From assembly GCA_025558095.1 (NCBI GenBank), contig JAIVFI010000017.1, positions 434,001-498,000 on the forward strand: 64,000 bases of DNA, given 5' to 3'. This DNA is from Hyaloraphidium curvatum (Eukaryota; Monoblepharomycota; Hyaloraphidiomycetes; Hyaloraphidiales; Hyaloraphidiaceae). The position numbers and the translations under genes were made by a program. This document shows positions 53,192 through 64,000 of the stretch, in pieces; within the stretch, counting starts at the first letter, position 1, and the number at the start of each line of letters is the position of its first letter. The notes under the pieces were generated by a model that saw only the letters and a list, made by a program, of their open reading frames with translations, searched no databases and was not told the DNA's origin.

Positions 53192-56100
53192 ATGCTCGGC
53201 GGCGCGCCGGCCGCAGGCATGGAGCTCTCGTGGCAAAAACTGGCTCCAGATGATCCAACGGGCCAGCGCGAGGCGCCTGCGTCCTCGCCGAACGCGACGG
53301 AGCCGGACAGCGAGCCGCCCGTCCCGCCGGCGCCCCCGCAACCCTCTGCGCGGCATTCGCACGTGCTGCTGCCGTACAAAATACCCGACAGGAATGAGGA
53401 CATGGTTTTGCTTTTGGGAGGCGGCTCTGCGGACGGTCTGAGGGAGGACGTGGCCTGGTGCTTTCACCTCCGTGGGTTCAAGTTGGAGCACTCGCTCGTT
53501 CCACTATTAGAGCCTTCCTTCAACGCATTTCCAATGTCGGGACACAACAATGGTTTCGTTATTCTCCAGAATCTCGCTCTTGGGCTCCTGTTCAGCTGGT
53601 GGGCGACCCGTTTCCGCCCATCGCCGGTTGCGCGGCGACCGTCGTTGGAGAGGACGCCTACATCTACGGCGGCATTGTCTCTAAAGAGCAATCTGACGGG
53701 CTTACGGTCGATGTCCTGCAGCGCAAAGTGGGTCGTTCTGAGGATTACGTCGAGGCGCGACGTTCACCTTGGTACAGCTCTACAGAGTGAACCTTCCGAC
53801 CCACACCGTCACACTTCTCTATCCTCGCCCGATTCCTGCTTCGTCTCCTTTCCCTCCGCCGACACCCAACCTCAATCTTCCCCCCGCTTTGATCCACGCG
53901 ACGCTGTGCTATCTTCCCCATCCCGACCAACCGGGTGACCTCGTTCTCTTTGGCGGCTTCAGCAGCTCGGCCGAATCTCAGGACAGCACCTGGTCGTTCG
54001 ACCTGTCCCAGCCGGCACGAGGCTGGCGCCGTGCGGAGCTTCCGCAAATGAAACCGCAGGCCCGGGACGGGCATGGCGCCGTAATCTGGAAGGTCGGAGA
54101 CAAGAGGAAGCTCATGGTCGTGGGAGGATCGTCGCGGGGGTTGGTCAAGGGTTTGCGGCTCGGCGACGTTTGGGAGCTGGAGTGGGGTGGGTCAATCTGC
54201 TCGGTCACATTCCTCGGAGCGCGTGGCTCATTAGGGAACCCGAGCAGACGAGCCGCGCCCTTCTTGGTCGCCCGTTTTCCCCGAAGCTGGCTCGCCTCTC
54301 CTCCCTCCGCGAGCGCAGCTCACGACCCACCTGGTCGGGCGCAAGCTCATATGCGTGTTTGGCAAGCTTGCTGCCGGCTCGCTGGAAGAGCGCAACAAAG
54401 TCTCGGACGAGATCTGGTGTTTTGATCTGTCGTCCCGGACGTGGGAAAAGCTCTGGTCGGGGGAGAGCGGGTCTGGTCCAAAGGCCCGAGGCGGGCATGC
54501 TTCTTGCTTGGTAAGTCGTGAAGTCTCGCAGCCATCGAGAGCGCTGAACATTTGTGGCCAAGCTCGGGACTGACCTCTTCATTCACGGCGGCGCGGGACA
54601 CGATACCAACGACGAGGCCGAAACCTCCCTTTCCGACACATGGCTCCTCCCTCTCGGACCTCCTGCTCCGATCGGTCCTCCCCGAATCGTCGACATCTCT
54701 GATACGGCTTTCACAATTCGATGGACCGATCCATACCCGTCCCAATCCGTCGCGTACAGGGTCGACTGCCGGCCGGAAGGCGGAGCAACCTGGACGGAGA
54801 CTTTGGTGCCTGCTGGATCATTGACGGAGCATCGCATGGAAGGACTGAACGTCAACAATGGGTACGAATGTCGTGTGGTGGCCATCGGAGCTTCTGGCGA
54901 CAGCACACGTTGGGGTGAGCCCGAATCCGTGGAGGCGTGGACCTACGGTGGGTTGGAAATCATGCAAGAGCACATGTCTCGATGTTGACGTAGCTGCGCA
55001 GGTCCGCCCGACCAACCGGCCATTTCCCATGTTGTGCCCGTGCGGGATTTCGTGAGCGTCCACGTGGTTCGACCCCGTCAACATGCATGGGACCCGCCAT
55101 CTGGTCGTACGGACGTCCAGATCCGTATCAAATCCGTGGACATCGACGACGGTGGACCGCCGATTTCCGAGGCTCCAGAGGGTGACAGACCGGCCGCGAA
55201 GCCGAGGGCGACAAAGATCCACTACAAGGGAATCTCGACGTTCGTGCCAGCGGCCGCGCGCGCTTCTCCCGCTCCGGATGTGCCACAGGATTTCGAAGCT
55301 ACTCTTTCGATCGGACCCGGGGAATCAGTCGCGGAGGTCTCCATTTCCTTGTTGGCCTCACATGTACACGCGCGGTCCTCCTCTTTCCGGGAAGCAGAGC
55401 AGCGGGTGGCCGCGGCCGCTGAAGAATACGCTCTGCGGATCCACGAGCTTCGGAAGCTTGCTTTGCCAGGTGCCGAGCCCGGGCCGGACGCGGATGAAGC
55501 GGACCAACCGAGAAGGAGGGGCCGCCGTGAGCTCTTCGAGAACTCGGATGACTTCCCGCTCGACCTCGAGAAGGTGGAGGCCGAGCCGCCTAGCGACTAC
55601 AAGCACAAGGTCTACGTCATCTATGAAGCCCGCGCTCTGGTGGAAAACGCTTACGGGCGGAGTCCCCTGAGCAAAGCCGTGACTTTCCAGAGAGCCGAGT
55701 ACATCAGCGCGCCCATACCATGGCGAGCTAGGCCGGAGCCGACGGAAGAGATGCTTCGCCGGGCGGAGCAGCTCGAACAGGCACGGAGAGAGCGCGAGGA
55801 GGAGGAACGGCGGCAGGAGGCCGAGTTCGAAGCCGAAATGCGCCTCCTGGGAATCGAAACTGGGGCGGACGGAGCCGAAGACGAAACCGACGGACGGAGG
55901 GTCAAGAAACCCCGGAAGGACAAGTCTGCTGACGCGGTCAACGCTGCCGGAGTGGAGCCGCCGCCAAGGAAGCCTCGACCGCCGAAGGAACCCGTTCAGC
56001 TCGTGCCACCGGAGCCGGAAGCGGATTGGATCTCGCCGCCTCCGCTACAAGGCGACGAGTATCCGAACGGGCTGCCCAATCGGTGGCCGTACAACATCGA

Positions 56101-56712
56101 GTACGGCAGACCCATCAAGGTCAGGTGGAGCACATACAGGGACGCCGTTTTCGAAGGGCGAGCGCTGTGGTACCGACGGGCGAAGCTCCTGAGCGAAGAT
56201 CGACTCTCGCATGAGCTCGGTTGGGTCTTGGAGGTGCACAGGTGAGCTTCCTTGTTCCCCAGCTGCTTTGCTCTTCTCACTAGGTTGCCAGCTCGGGGTT
56301 TCCCTGCGAAGGCGACGGCATGATTTTCCTGAACGCGGATACCGAGTCCGCGATCATGGAGGCCCCACATGCGCGCCGGCTCACGCAAGAGGAGGTGGAA
56401 CCCAGGAAGCGCGACCAGAGCCAGAGCCGGCAGACTCTCATGTCCCTCATCAAGCACGTGGCCATGGAGAAGTACTGGTTTGCGGTCAACGCCCCCGACT
56501 TCTTGGCGCAGGCGCCGAAGGAGTACCACATATCCCCTGCGGACTTGGCAGAGATCCGGGCGGGCCCTTGGAGGCGGGACAACTTCAAGCGGAACAAGGG
56601 GCCCGTGCTGATTGATGGAGCTCAGCACGATCTCATTGACTTTGTGTACGGCGGTTCCGGGAAGTCGAGTGTGAACGAGGAGCCGCGGCGGCACGCAAGG
56701 CTCGGAGCCTAA
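53192..56712 (+). CDS. Kelch-repeat and fibronectin type III protein
   Basis: Seven exons: 53192-53471, 53513-53727, 53778-54186, 54248-54510, 54563-54947, 55002-56241, 56292-56712; 1070 aa. The start may instead be at 53219 (MELSWQKLAPDDPTG). Residues 1-430 form a kelch propeller: repeated GG pairs with W (VLLLGGGSAD, AYIYGGIVS, VLFGGFSSS, LMVVGGSSRG, DLFIHGGAGH). Two FN3-like modules follow (APIGPPRIVDISDTAFTIRW, then DQPAISHVVPVRD). The second is split by a disordered and charged insert and ends VIYEARALVENAYGRSPLS. A coiled coil (EEMLRRAEQLEQARREREEE), a basic stretch and a compact C-terminal domain close the protein. The kelch-then-FN3 order recalls animal HCF-1. The first intron (41 nt) is the weakest splice call. 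Confidence 0.75.
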
Positions 56713-56755
56713 GATATCACAATTGTATACCATGTACAAAGATCAAGAGTTTTTC

Positions 56756-58080
56756 TCAGAAATTGTACTTGTAGGCCTGCCACAGCGCAGGCCAGTGCTT
56801 CGCCATGAACGGAAATTGCCGGATGCGGTTCTCGATCCACCGATCCGCCCGGTTCTTGACGCTGCCGTTCCACCCAACGATCACATCAGTCTGCATCGCA
56901 CTCTGGTGAGGCAAGCTGCAGGCAAGAAAAGAGAAACGAGCAGACGCACCTTGATGGAATCGGCCTGCCCGACGTAGCGACGCAGCTCGGCCGGGATCTT
57001 CTCCACCGGCACGGGTTCCAGCTCGAGGTCGAGGGAAGGCAAGAGGAAGAACGGAACGCTGATGCGCCCACGGTCGTTCTTGACGGAGCGCGAGTTGACC
57101 CTGTGCACCGTCGCCGCCAAGGCGCCGTGGGACATTTCCTCCAACGGAAGGCCAATGTTGACCACTGCAGTGTCCGGAAGATTGGGAACCTTGATCCATG
57201 AACCATCGTGCGCCTGCACTTCCAGACCCTCGTCGTCCTGCACGAGGATCGTCAGCAGCGTGTTGTTGTCCTTGTGAGGCCCGCAGCCTTGGAGGAAGCC
57301 GTCCTTGTCCAGCAGATCGGGCAGCGCTTTGATGTCGTCCGACTCCAGGTCTACCTTCGGGTAGTAGGCAACCTTGCAGAGGCAGAAGGGCTCCGGATCC
57401 GCCGGGTCCTCGTGGAAGGTAAAGTACCTGGGCGCAGGTAATTCTCAGGCAAATCGAAGACACGCAGGCAAAGTGAAGTACCTGTCCAGGTAGTTTTCCG
57501 GCAAATCGAAGAGACGGAGCATGAGGCGGATGAGAGTCATCTGCGCCTTGTATGCCCGGTCGATGTACTGCAACATGGTCTCGCGAAACTCGGGGAACTT
57601 TTCCTCATCTGGCCATTGGTTCGGGCCCCGGAAGCACTGCCTCCACTGGACCGCGTCCGGATCCGTGGTCGGTTCGAGTTCGAATCCAAGATCGACGTTC
57701 TCACGAAGATTCTGGTGGTACTGAGTCCGCTCGTCGCCGAGCTTCGTCCAACCGCGGAAGAACTTGCTGTTGCTCATGTGCAACTTGTCCTTCTCGGATT
57801 CTGGCTGCCCGAAGAAGAGGTGGCATTGCTCAAGGAGCTTGTTGATGAAAGCCTGGTCCAATCCTGGCATGTTTCGGAGCAGCAGGAAGCCGACGTCCGT
57901 CACCGCATAGCGGAGGAGTCGCTCGAACTCGGCACGCTCCGCTGGGTCCCCGGAGGAGAGTAGGTTCATGTCGATGAGCGGGATGACGAGCTTGCCGTCC
58001 GCATCGACCGTCCGCCCATCTTCCCATCGGTAGTAGGAGCTCACGGCAGCGGAGGCGACCGCGCCTTCAGAGGAGGGCAT
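56756..58080 (-). CDS. 2-oxoglutarate/Fe(II)-dependent oxygenase (IPNS-like)
   Basis: Three exons, 58080-57482, 57427-56950, 56890-56756 (introns 54 and 59 nt), 403 aa. The N-terminal DIOX_N domain has IPLIDMNLLSSGDPAERAEF and VGFLLLRNMPGLDQAFI. The 2OG-FeII core has the metal ligands HKD (GCGPHKDNNTLLTIL) and ATVHRVNSRSVKNDRGRIS, where RIS(V)P is the RxS 2-oxoglutarate anchor. Members of this group hydroxylate or cyclise small molecules. No biosynthetic neighbours suggest a pathway. Intron 1 (57428-57481) is a near-duplicate of the end of exon 1 (see the repeat entry). Confidence 0.88.
57420..57512 (-). repeat. Tandem near-duplicate forming intron 1 of the 2OG oxygenase gene
   Basis: Read on the minus strand, copy 1 (57512-57474, exon end plus donor) and copy 2 (57460-57420, intron end plus exon 2 start) share tcttcgatttgcc, then tacctg, then caggtactt, with a 52-nt period. 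Copy 1 supplies AG|GT as the 5' splice site and copy 2 supplies cag|GT as the 3' splice site. The differences within the FDLPENYL codons are all synonymous (CCG/CCT, GAA/GAG, AAC/AAT). Confidence 0.85.
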
Positions 58081-58307
58081 GCCACCGACACCGAGGTGAA
58101 CGAGCCAATTGGCGCGAGCGTGAAATCTGCTTCGTACTCAAGGCGCCCCGCCGGTCTAACGAATCTGGTAAGCGAGTCGCCGGCGTGCACGGACTTGTTC
58201 GCGGTTGGTGTCTCCCGCAGAAGTTGCGGAGGCCTTGCCACCACATCCTTCCCGCCCTTTCTCTCTCCTGTCACATTGAAGAATCGATTCCACGAAATGC
58301 AGGTATA

Positions 58308-59206
58308 CTACAGCAGGCTCCCGGGATCCTTCCACGAATCCTCGGCAAAGAACCCCGCGAAAATGGGGACGCCGACGCCGTCCCGTTCGATCCAGCAGAA
58401 AAAGGGCCGGTCAATGGTGATCCAGGGTTTAGTGATCGCAGGTCGGCTTCTTTTCATACCCATTGCCGCGGCCGACTGCGCTCTGGCTCCGATCTCGTTC
58501 ATGCGGAACTTTGTTTTCTGAACGGCTTGCGAAACCTCGTAATGATCCGCGTCGGGAGACGTGCGGAGGCCGACAAGAAAGTCCAGATTTTCGCCGCCAG
58601 AGTACGTGATGCACGGGAAAATGACCCCGGAGACAGCCATACTTTTGCGTGGAAGCGCCTTTATGGAGTCCAGCGCGTCCGGCATACCTAAATGCCCACC
58701 CGCGGCCTTTTCTGCCAGATCTCCAGCAACTGACATGTAGACGACGTCCTTGCTCTTTGTCGTCAGCTTCACGACAGGGTGGGGGTGTCCTTCAGCTTGG
58801 AATGCTTCGACCCCATTGGCCTGCTGAACGCCGGGAAACGAGTTCTCGTTCGCCCTGATCGACGTCTTCAGCCCGGCCTTGGTCCACTCCACCAGCACGT
58901 CCATGACACTGGCGACGGCAAAGCCCCCGGGGCCGGTCTCGTCCAGCTTTACGTCCGGCCACCCCTTGCTGGCGAGCCACGCGTTGACTTCGGCCGCCCG
59001 CGCCGCCGCCTGGCGCTCCAATTGGGATCCCATCGCGTCCACGTCCACGAGACGAGTCCGATAACGCGCCAAGAAAGCGCGCTGCGTGTCCGTGACTGCG
59101 CTCCAGTTCTGCGGCCTGCCGAGCCATTCCTCGGCTGCGCGGAGGCATCCGAGCACGGGGAGTATGGTCGAAGTCGCGCTCGACAGGCTCATCACAGGGG
59201 AGAATG
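58308..59206 (-). CDS. Serpin-like protein (main exon; 5' exon unresolved)
   Basis: One exon of 298 codons plus two leading bases, with an acceptor (ggaaaag) just upstream of 59206. Serpin landmarks: FSPVMSLSSATSTI at the start, like the serpin FSPxSxxxAL helix B; a hinge NEIGARAQSAAAM with Glu, Gly and small residues at the places needed for loop insertion; then a short reactive loop (MGMKRSRPAIT) and ITIDRPFFCWIERDGVGVPI..GFF, the conserved DRPF and strand s5B end. A basic P1 site (Lys or Arg in KRSR) would suggest inhibition of trypsin-like proteases, if the loop is inhibitory. About 70 residues typical of the family's N-terminus must lie in 59207-59556, but no convincing first exon or start was found. 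Serpins are rare in fungi. Confidence 0.7.
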
Positions 59207-59556
59207 CTTTTCCGGCAAGTCAAGAAGTGGGGTCAAGGATGCATTGGACCCCACCACGAAACGAGTCACCGATCAGGGTCCAACTTTGGGGACACATCCT
59301 CATTCCCTGCTACGGCGCTTGTCGTGGGTTCTACAGATCCATTCTCGTCTTCGATCATCGGAGCTTAGGATCGCTAGAGTGGACCGACAGAAAGAACTTG
59401 CCACCGCCAAGCAGCCCGGGACCGAAGGGGGTAATCAGCGCGGAGTAACTCGCTCGCAAAGGGAGACACCACAACATCCGCGGTTGAACTGCCCTTGTAC
59501 TCGAACCACGACTTCTTGTCGCGCCATTGTAGCGACTTGTACGCTTTCTCGCAGGA
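59207..59556. other. Gap holding the serpin 5' end and the P450 promoter, 350 nt
   Basis: Lies between two divergent genes. The missing first exon(s) of the serpin should be here. A short frame (MIEDENGSVEPTTSAV) is one candidate, but its splice to the main exon does not keep the serpin frame. No clear promoter motif for the P450 was seen. Confidence 0.4.
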
Positions 59557-61906
59557 ATGGACCTCCTAATCGTGCTCCTGGCCGCCCTGGCCGCTGGAGC
59601 GCTCTACGTCGTCTTCCTGATGTTCAAGTACGCCCTTTTGCCTGCCGAGCTTGTCCTGGGCTAACGCCCTTCTCTCCCATTACTAGATACCGCGGCCGGG
59701 CTGCCTTTACGCACGAGATGCCCGGCGTCCCTCAGGTCGAAAACGCTCTTCCCCTCATCGGTCACCTCGTCGTGAGTCCTCCCACTATCGGCTGCTGCGG
59801 CAGGAAGGCAGCCACACGCGCCATGCGGCTGGCCGAGAAGGCAGCTGTGGGCCCAACGGCTCGGCGTCCAGTGCCTAGCCGCCGCAAGGAGAATACGGCT
59901 CACCAGCTTGGCATCCATCACAGCACTTTGGCAACATCTCTCCCTACATCCACGAGAAGTTCCGCGAATGGGAGAAGGAGTATCAGGTCGCCCGCCTCAA
60001 CTTCTGGATGCCAGCTTTGGCCCATCTCGACTCGGTAATCGTTTTTTCCCCCAAGGACCTGGAGACGGTGCTGCGCGACCCGTACACTTTCGTGAAGGGG
60101 AAGGACAACGCTGAGATGTTCAGAGAGTTTTTCGGGTGAGTGGGCGGTGCAATCCACGCTTCTGCAATCCAGCTACATATGCCCCGACCAGGTTCGGGAT
60201 CTTTGGCACGGACGGCGAACTGTGGAAGGTGCAGCGCAAGGTTGCCTCGAACATTTTCAATGGTGAGATCGTTGGCACTCGGTTCGGCGTGCAGAAGCTG
60301 ATGTCGGCGCAGTCAAGTCTTTCAGGGACTTCTACGTTCCAGTTTTCGAGACAGATTCGATCAAGCTCCGCGGCCACCTCGAAGCCGTCGCCAAGGCCAG
60401 CCGCAGCGACCCCAAAGTTTACGTCGACGTCCAGGACCTGCTGCTCCGCTCGACCATGGATTCTTTCGTCAAGCTGGCGACGTGCGTTCGATAGCCAAAC
60501 GGGGTTCTCAATGCTAACTAGCCTTCCAGGGGATTCTACTTGGGAAACCTCGAAGGACAAGGTCAGATCGCACCAGACGGCAAGTACACCCTGCACGACG
60601 TACCGTTCTCACAGGCATTCGACAAGTATGTGTAGTTGGCCGGGTTGGTCAAATGCTTATGCACTAACTGAGCGCAGGTACAACGTGCTGACGACGAAAC
60701 GAGCTAGCAACCCGCTGTGGAAGATCACCGAGCACTTGGATGGGTCCAAGAAGGTTGCGGCCTGGGCCAACAAGACCTTGAACGAGTTCAGCCTTCGCGT
60801 CGTCAACGATAAACGTGCCAAGCTGGAGAAGGCCGGCGGCAGCAAGCCCGACGGCCAACGCTCGGACCTCCTTGATTTCTTCATGGAAACCAAGCACGAC
60901 GACGGATCGCCGATCACGACTCGCGAGCTTCAGGACATGGTCAGCCGACTGCGTGCAAGGAAACCGAAGGGTCTAACAACACACCTTAGATCGTCAACAT
61001 GGTTCTTGCTGGGCGCGACACTACTGCTCAGACCCTCAGCTGGGTCGTGTACGAGATGGACAAGCATCCCGAGATCGCCGACAAGATGCGGGCCGAGATG
61101 GACGCGGTGCTCGGCCCGGACAAGGATGCCGTCCCCAGCTACGAGCAAATCTTGAAGCTGAAGTGAGATTTGATGCACCTGCTGCAGAGCATCGCTAATG
61201 CAGATGGCGCGCCTAGGTATTGCCTCGCTGTGTTCTCGGAAACGCTCCGCCTCCACTCCAACGTCCGTGAGTTTTGACTTCTGATCTCATCCTGCAATGC
61301 TACATGCTGAATCTCATCGTCGCAGCGCTCAATTTCAAAATGGTCAATTCGGACAAGCCCATCGTGCTCGGAGGCACGGGCACCACCGTCTACCCCGGCC
61401 AGCGCATCTTCTTCCACACGTGGGCCATGGGATACAGCGAAAAGATCTGGGGACCCGACGCTGGCGAGTTCAAGCCTGAGCGATGGTTGGAATGCGCTTG
61501 AATTTCTCTGGAGCAACGCTGACTTACTGCTCGTTGTAGGATCGACGAGAAGGGTAGCGTCCGGAAGGAGGACACCTTCAAGTACCCCATGTTCAATGCC
61601 GGACCGCGCATTGTAAGTCTGGCGTTGCGTTGCAACATCGCTCTGACACGTTTGCGCCCAGTGCCTGGGGATGGACATGGCGAAGCAGGAAGCCATGGTT
61701 CTCTCGTGCACCCTCTTCCGCAAGTTCCGCCTGAAGGTGGTGAAGGAGGATGATCCCGAGAAGTGGGGTGACTTCGCGAACAGGCGCGCCCGATACGACC
61801 AGGTTCGTCTGCACTGTAAAGCAACCGCACAGCTCCTGATTTTTCGCTTCAGGGAGCCACGCTTGGTGTCAGGAAGTCCCTGGACGTCCAAGTAGTTGAG
61901 ATTTGA
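59557..61906 (+). CDS. Cytochrome P450, CYP52/CYP86-like
   Basis: Thirteen exons: 59557-59627, 59687-59771, 59924-60135, 60192-60262, 60313-60481, 60530-60625, 60678-60939, 60990-61162, 61217-61266, 61326-61485, 61540-61612, 61662-61802, 61853-61906; 538 aa. The start MDLLIVLLAALAAGALYVVF is a membrane anchor. Signatures: I-helix VLAGRDTTAQT (AGxDTT), K-helix SETLR (ExxR), PERW, and heme loop FNAGPRICLG (Cys ligand). The I-helix AGRDTTAQTLSW resembles the fatty-acid omega-hydroxylase families CYP52 and CYP86. It would hydroxylate fatty acids or alkanes at the ER with a reductase partner. The 152-nt intron 2 is the longest and the least certain splice. Confidence 0.88.
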
Positions 61907-62195
61907 TCCTACTCGATCTGCTTGCGGCCTTCAGGAGCACCGAGTGCTTGGCGTACTGTTGGTTCCGGCTGGGGGCGCTGAGCGAGGCGAGGCTTGTGAA
62001 AGCCTTCTAGTTGGACTTCTTGGGGTTGGCACAGTTAGCATAGAAGAAACGTCTTCGTTTGAGATCACCTTGATGCTTGTACACGAGACCACTGGCAGCG
62101 CGGAGATTCGGAGCCATGGTTGAGGGCGTAATAAGATGCGAGGACAAACAAACAGAGCCGCCACTCTCTCCGTCCTTTTGCCCCCGCTTGCGCCA

Positions 62196-63517
62196 ATGAA
62201 CGTGGGCAAGAAGCGGAAGCATGGCTTCCTTGACAACTCAGTTGACGATTCCGGCTCCCCGCGAAACGGGACGGGGCACCACGAGGGCGCAGAGGGCCAC
62301 GTCGGGTCCTCTTCTGCCAAACCCCGAAAGAAGACCTTGAAGCTTTCTAGCCGCCGCGACGCCCTCGACGAATCGGGAGACGGGGATGTCGGCGACCAGG
62401 ATGCCGCGAGGAAGAAGCTGGAAGCCTTGCTCTCTGCCCAGCTGGACTTTGAATGGGACGCAGATATTCTGCCAGGGGACGCCGCCGCGACAACCGTCTT
62501 TGGGGAGGAGAAGCTGAACAAACGGGAGCGGAAAAGGCGGAAGCGGATGTTGGAGTCCCGTGTGGCCGCGAAGGAGAGCTCCCCGGAGCCCAACGGGCAC
62601 ATGGAGCCCGACGAGGACTCGATTCTGCGGGACGACCTTGCGGTCGGCGGTTTCGACTCGGACGGCTTCGACGTGGGCGTAGATTCGGACGACTCTGAGG
62701 ACTATGGGACTTCTGACGGGTCCGGTGGCTCGGATTCGGAAGAGGAACGGCCCGTCAATGTTCGGAAGCCGGCGCCAAAGGTCGAGGTGGTCGAGTTCCG
62801 GGATCCGTCACAACAGAGGACAACGGCATCGTCGAATCCGCTGGAATTCAAGAGTTTTATGGTGATTGACATTGGCCGGTGCTCGTTTGGAGAGGCATGT
62901 AGCTGATTTTGAGATCCCGAAAGTCCTCGAAGGTTTCCAAGACTCTCGCCGCGAACGCTCCAAAGACACCCCTTCCGACAGCGGCCGAAGCAGCTCAGGA
63001 CAAGCAGGACGACCTGCACGACAAGGAGCTCATGTCCCTGCTCCGCTCGACCCAGCTGATCGAGCAGCTCACATCTGCTGAGCTCCAGGGCGCCGAGCGG
63101 CGGTCCTACCTCGCCCAACGGGCCGTGGAACTCGGCCTCCGCCCGGAAAGGCGGCCCAAGGTGCCGCGGGCGATCCTTCAGGGGATGCGGGAGAAGGGCA
63201 AGGAGCGGGCGAAGAAGGAGATCCAGGAGCTGAAGGAGACGGGAATGCTCACCGGCTCGGCGAGGCGGAAGATCGAGGCCAGGATCGACGCTCCGAAGCG
63301 GAAGAAGAAGTTCAGGCCGCCGCCGAACGAAGTCGGGACGGTCGGGCGGATGAACAAGGAGGGCATTCTGGTGGTGAGCAAGCGGACCATCAAGCAGGTG
63401 GAGCGCGAGGGGGAGAGGGAGAAGGCGGCGCGGAAGAGAAAGAGGGATCCTTTCGGGGATTCGTCGGCGCCGAAGTCCAAGGGGAAGAAGAAGGGAGGGA
63501 AGAAGAAGCGGCGATGA
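62196..63517 (+). CDS. Faf1/C1orf131-type 40S ribosome biogenesis factor
   Basis: Two exons, 62196-62861 and 62924-63517 (62-nt intron), 419 aa; an ATG at 62136 would add 20 residues, but MNVGKKRKHGF fits the family. The first half is acidic and Ser-rich (VDSDDSEDYGTSDGSGG) with a basic cluster (NKRERKRRKR). The conserved C-terminal part reads ELMSLLRSTQLIEQL, LQGAERRSYLAQRAVELGL, KVPRAILQGMREKGKERAKK and VGRMNKEGILVVSKRTIK, then Lys/Arg-rich tails (KKGGKKKRR). In yeast Faf1 is a nucleolar component of the 90S pre-ribosome needed for 18S rRNA processing. Identification is by motif memory, not by search. Confidence 0.75.
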
Positions 63518-63596
63518 AAAGCAGTGTATGGACGGAAGGCGATTACAGGCACGCAGCGACTTCAACGGGCTCTAGCCACGGGGAAAAGGTGTTCGA

Positions 63597-64000
63597 TCAG
63601 GCGCCCTTGCTAGGAGTAGCACCGCCGGAGTGGTCCTCGTGCTCTTCGAACTCGGCCAGGGTCGCGATCGCGTTTGCGATGATCTGGCGAAACACCGAGG
63701 AGTCAGTCCAAAGTCGCCTCATGAATTCGTTCCCTATGGACACTCACAGCGTACTTGTAGTTCCCGAGATCGCGCACGGTCTTGATGTGTAGCTCGGCGA
63801 AAACCTTGTCCTTCTCCTCGCTGATCCCCTTGAGAGCCGAGGGGGGCGAGTTGAGGATCTCGGTGATGCTCTTGCTGCCGGAAGCCACGGAAAAGCAGCG
63901 AAGTTCAGAAAAAATCCTTTTCGTTAGAGCATCCACGTACTGGGCGTGCTCGTGATCCACGATCTTGTTCACGTTTGCGTGGCTCTGCTCGGGCCGCTTG
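63597..64000 (-). CDS. Small helical protein with a DLG-type repeat (5' end cut by window)
   Basis: The last exon is 63683-63597 (IIANAIATLAEFEEHEDHSGG, stop at 63597), joined across a 64-nt intron (63684-63747) to SITEILNSPPSALKGISEEK and FAELHIKTVRDLGNYKYA. A further intron at about 63880-63945 is likely, joining HEHAQY to SITEIL; without it the frame stays open but adds residues unlike the rest. The segment has the shape of short helix-hairpin-helix-like modules (L..PxSALxGI..K...L..L.IKTVRDLG) known to me from hypothetical proteins in many eukaryotes. Function unknown. The gene continues past 64000. Confidence 0.6.

Noticed and set aside
1-64000. tRNA, rRNA and CRISPR arrays
   Set aside because: Looked for on both strands by eye; no cloverleaf with B-box, no rRNA segment and no spaced direct repeats were seen. 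A covariance scan was not possible.

Overview
The window is nuclear DNA of a GC-rich eukaryote, almost certainly a fungus. Genes are tightly packed on both strands and most are split by many short introns (41-70 nt in most cases, GT-AG with CTNAY-type branch sites). Fungal marks are a full-size PDR-type ABC transporter, a chitin-deacetylase-like protein, fungal-style C2H2 and C6 zinc proteins, Prp19, Smp3/PIG-Z and Faf1. Several genes are unusual for Ascomycota/Basidiomycota and point to an early-diverging, perhaps zoosporic (chytrid-grade) lineage: a methionine synthase reductase, a stathmin-like N-myristoylated protein, a serpin, a plant/alga-like GST and a Fanzor-like nuclease. The species cannot be fixed from the sequence alone.

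Layout. 0-9 kb: partial GST (-), CobW GTPase (-) divergent from PRP19 (+), stathmin-like protein (-), GLTP (+), GPI mannosyltransferase 4 (-). 9-20 kb: a disordered protein (+), a C2H2 factor (+), a membrane-anchored HExxH protein (+), carnitine acetyltransferase (-). 20-28 kb: a 12-exon ABC transporter (+), an orphan membrane protein (-), an 8-exon SDR (-). 29-38 kb: a gene-poor stretch with a polysaccharide deacetylase, two related protein kinases that carry DFN instead of DFG, a frameshifted MYND gene, a frameshifted NmrA-like gene, and stray copies of kinase and MYND segments. 38-49 kb: an orphan, a SET-domain membrane protein, a START-domain membrane protein, MTRR, a METTL21-like methyltransferase, a second SDR and an orphan. 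50-52.4 kb: the Fanzor-like gene with two Cys6 clusters. 52.6-64 kb: RraA-like, kelch-FN3, 2OG-Fe(II) oxygenase, serpin, cytochrome P450, Faf1 and a partial gene at the right edge.

The genes are mostly independent housekeeping and accessory genes, with no obvious biosynthetic cluster. The links that can be argued are cobalamin use (MTRR, with CobW as a possible metal chaperone) and lipid handling (GLTP, START, carnitine acetyltransferase, CYP52/86-like P450). Exon-intron models were built by hand from reading frames, splice signals and family motifs. In every model called complete the exon lengths sum to whole codons. The most interesting items are the Fanzor-like gene and an intron in the 2OG oxygenase gene that is visibly a duplicated piece of the preceding exon.
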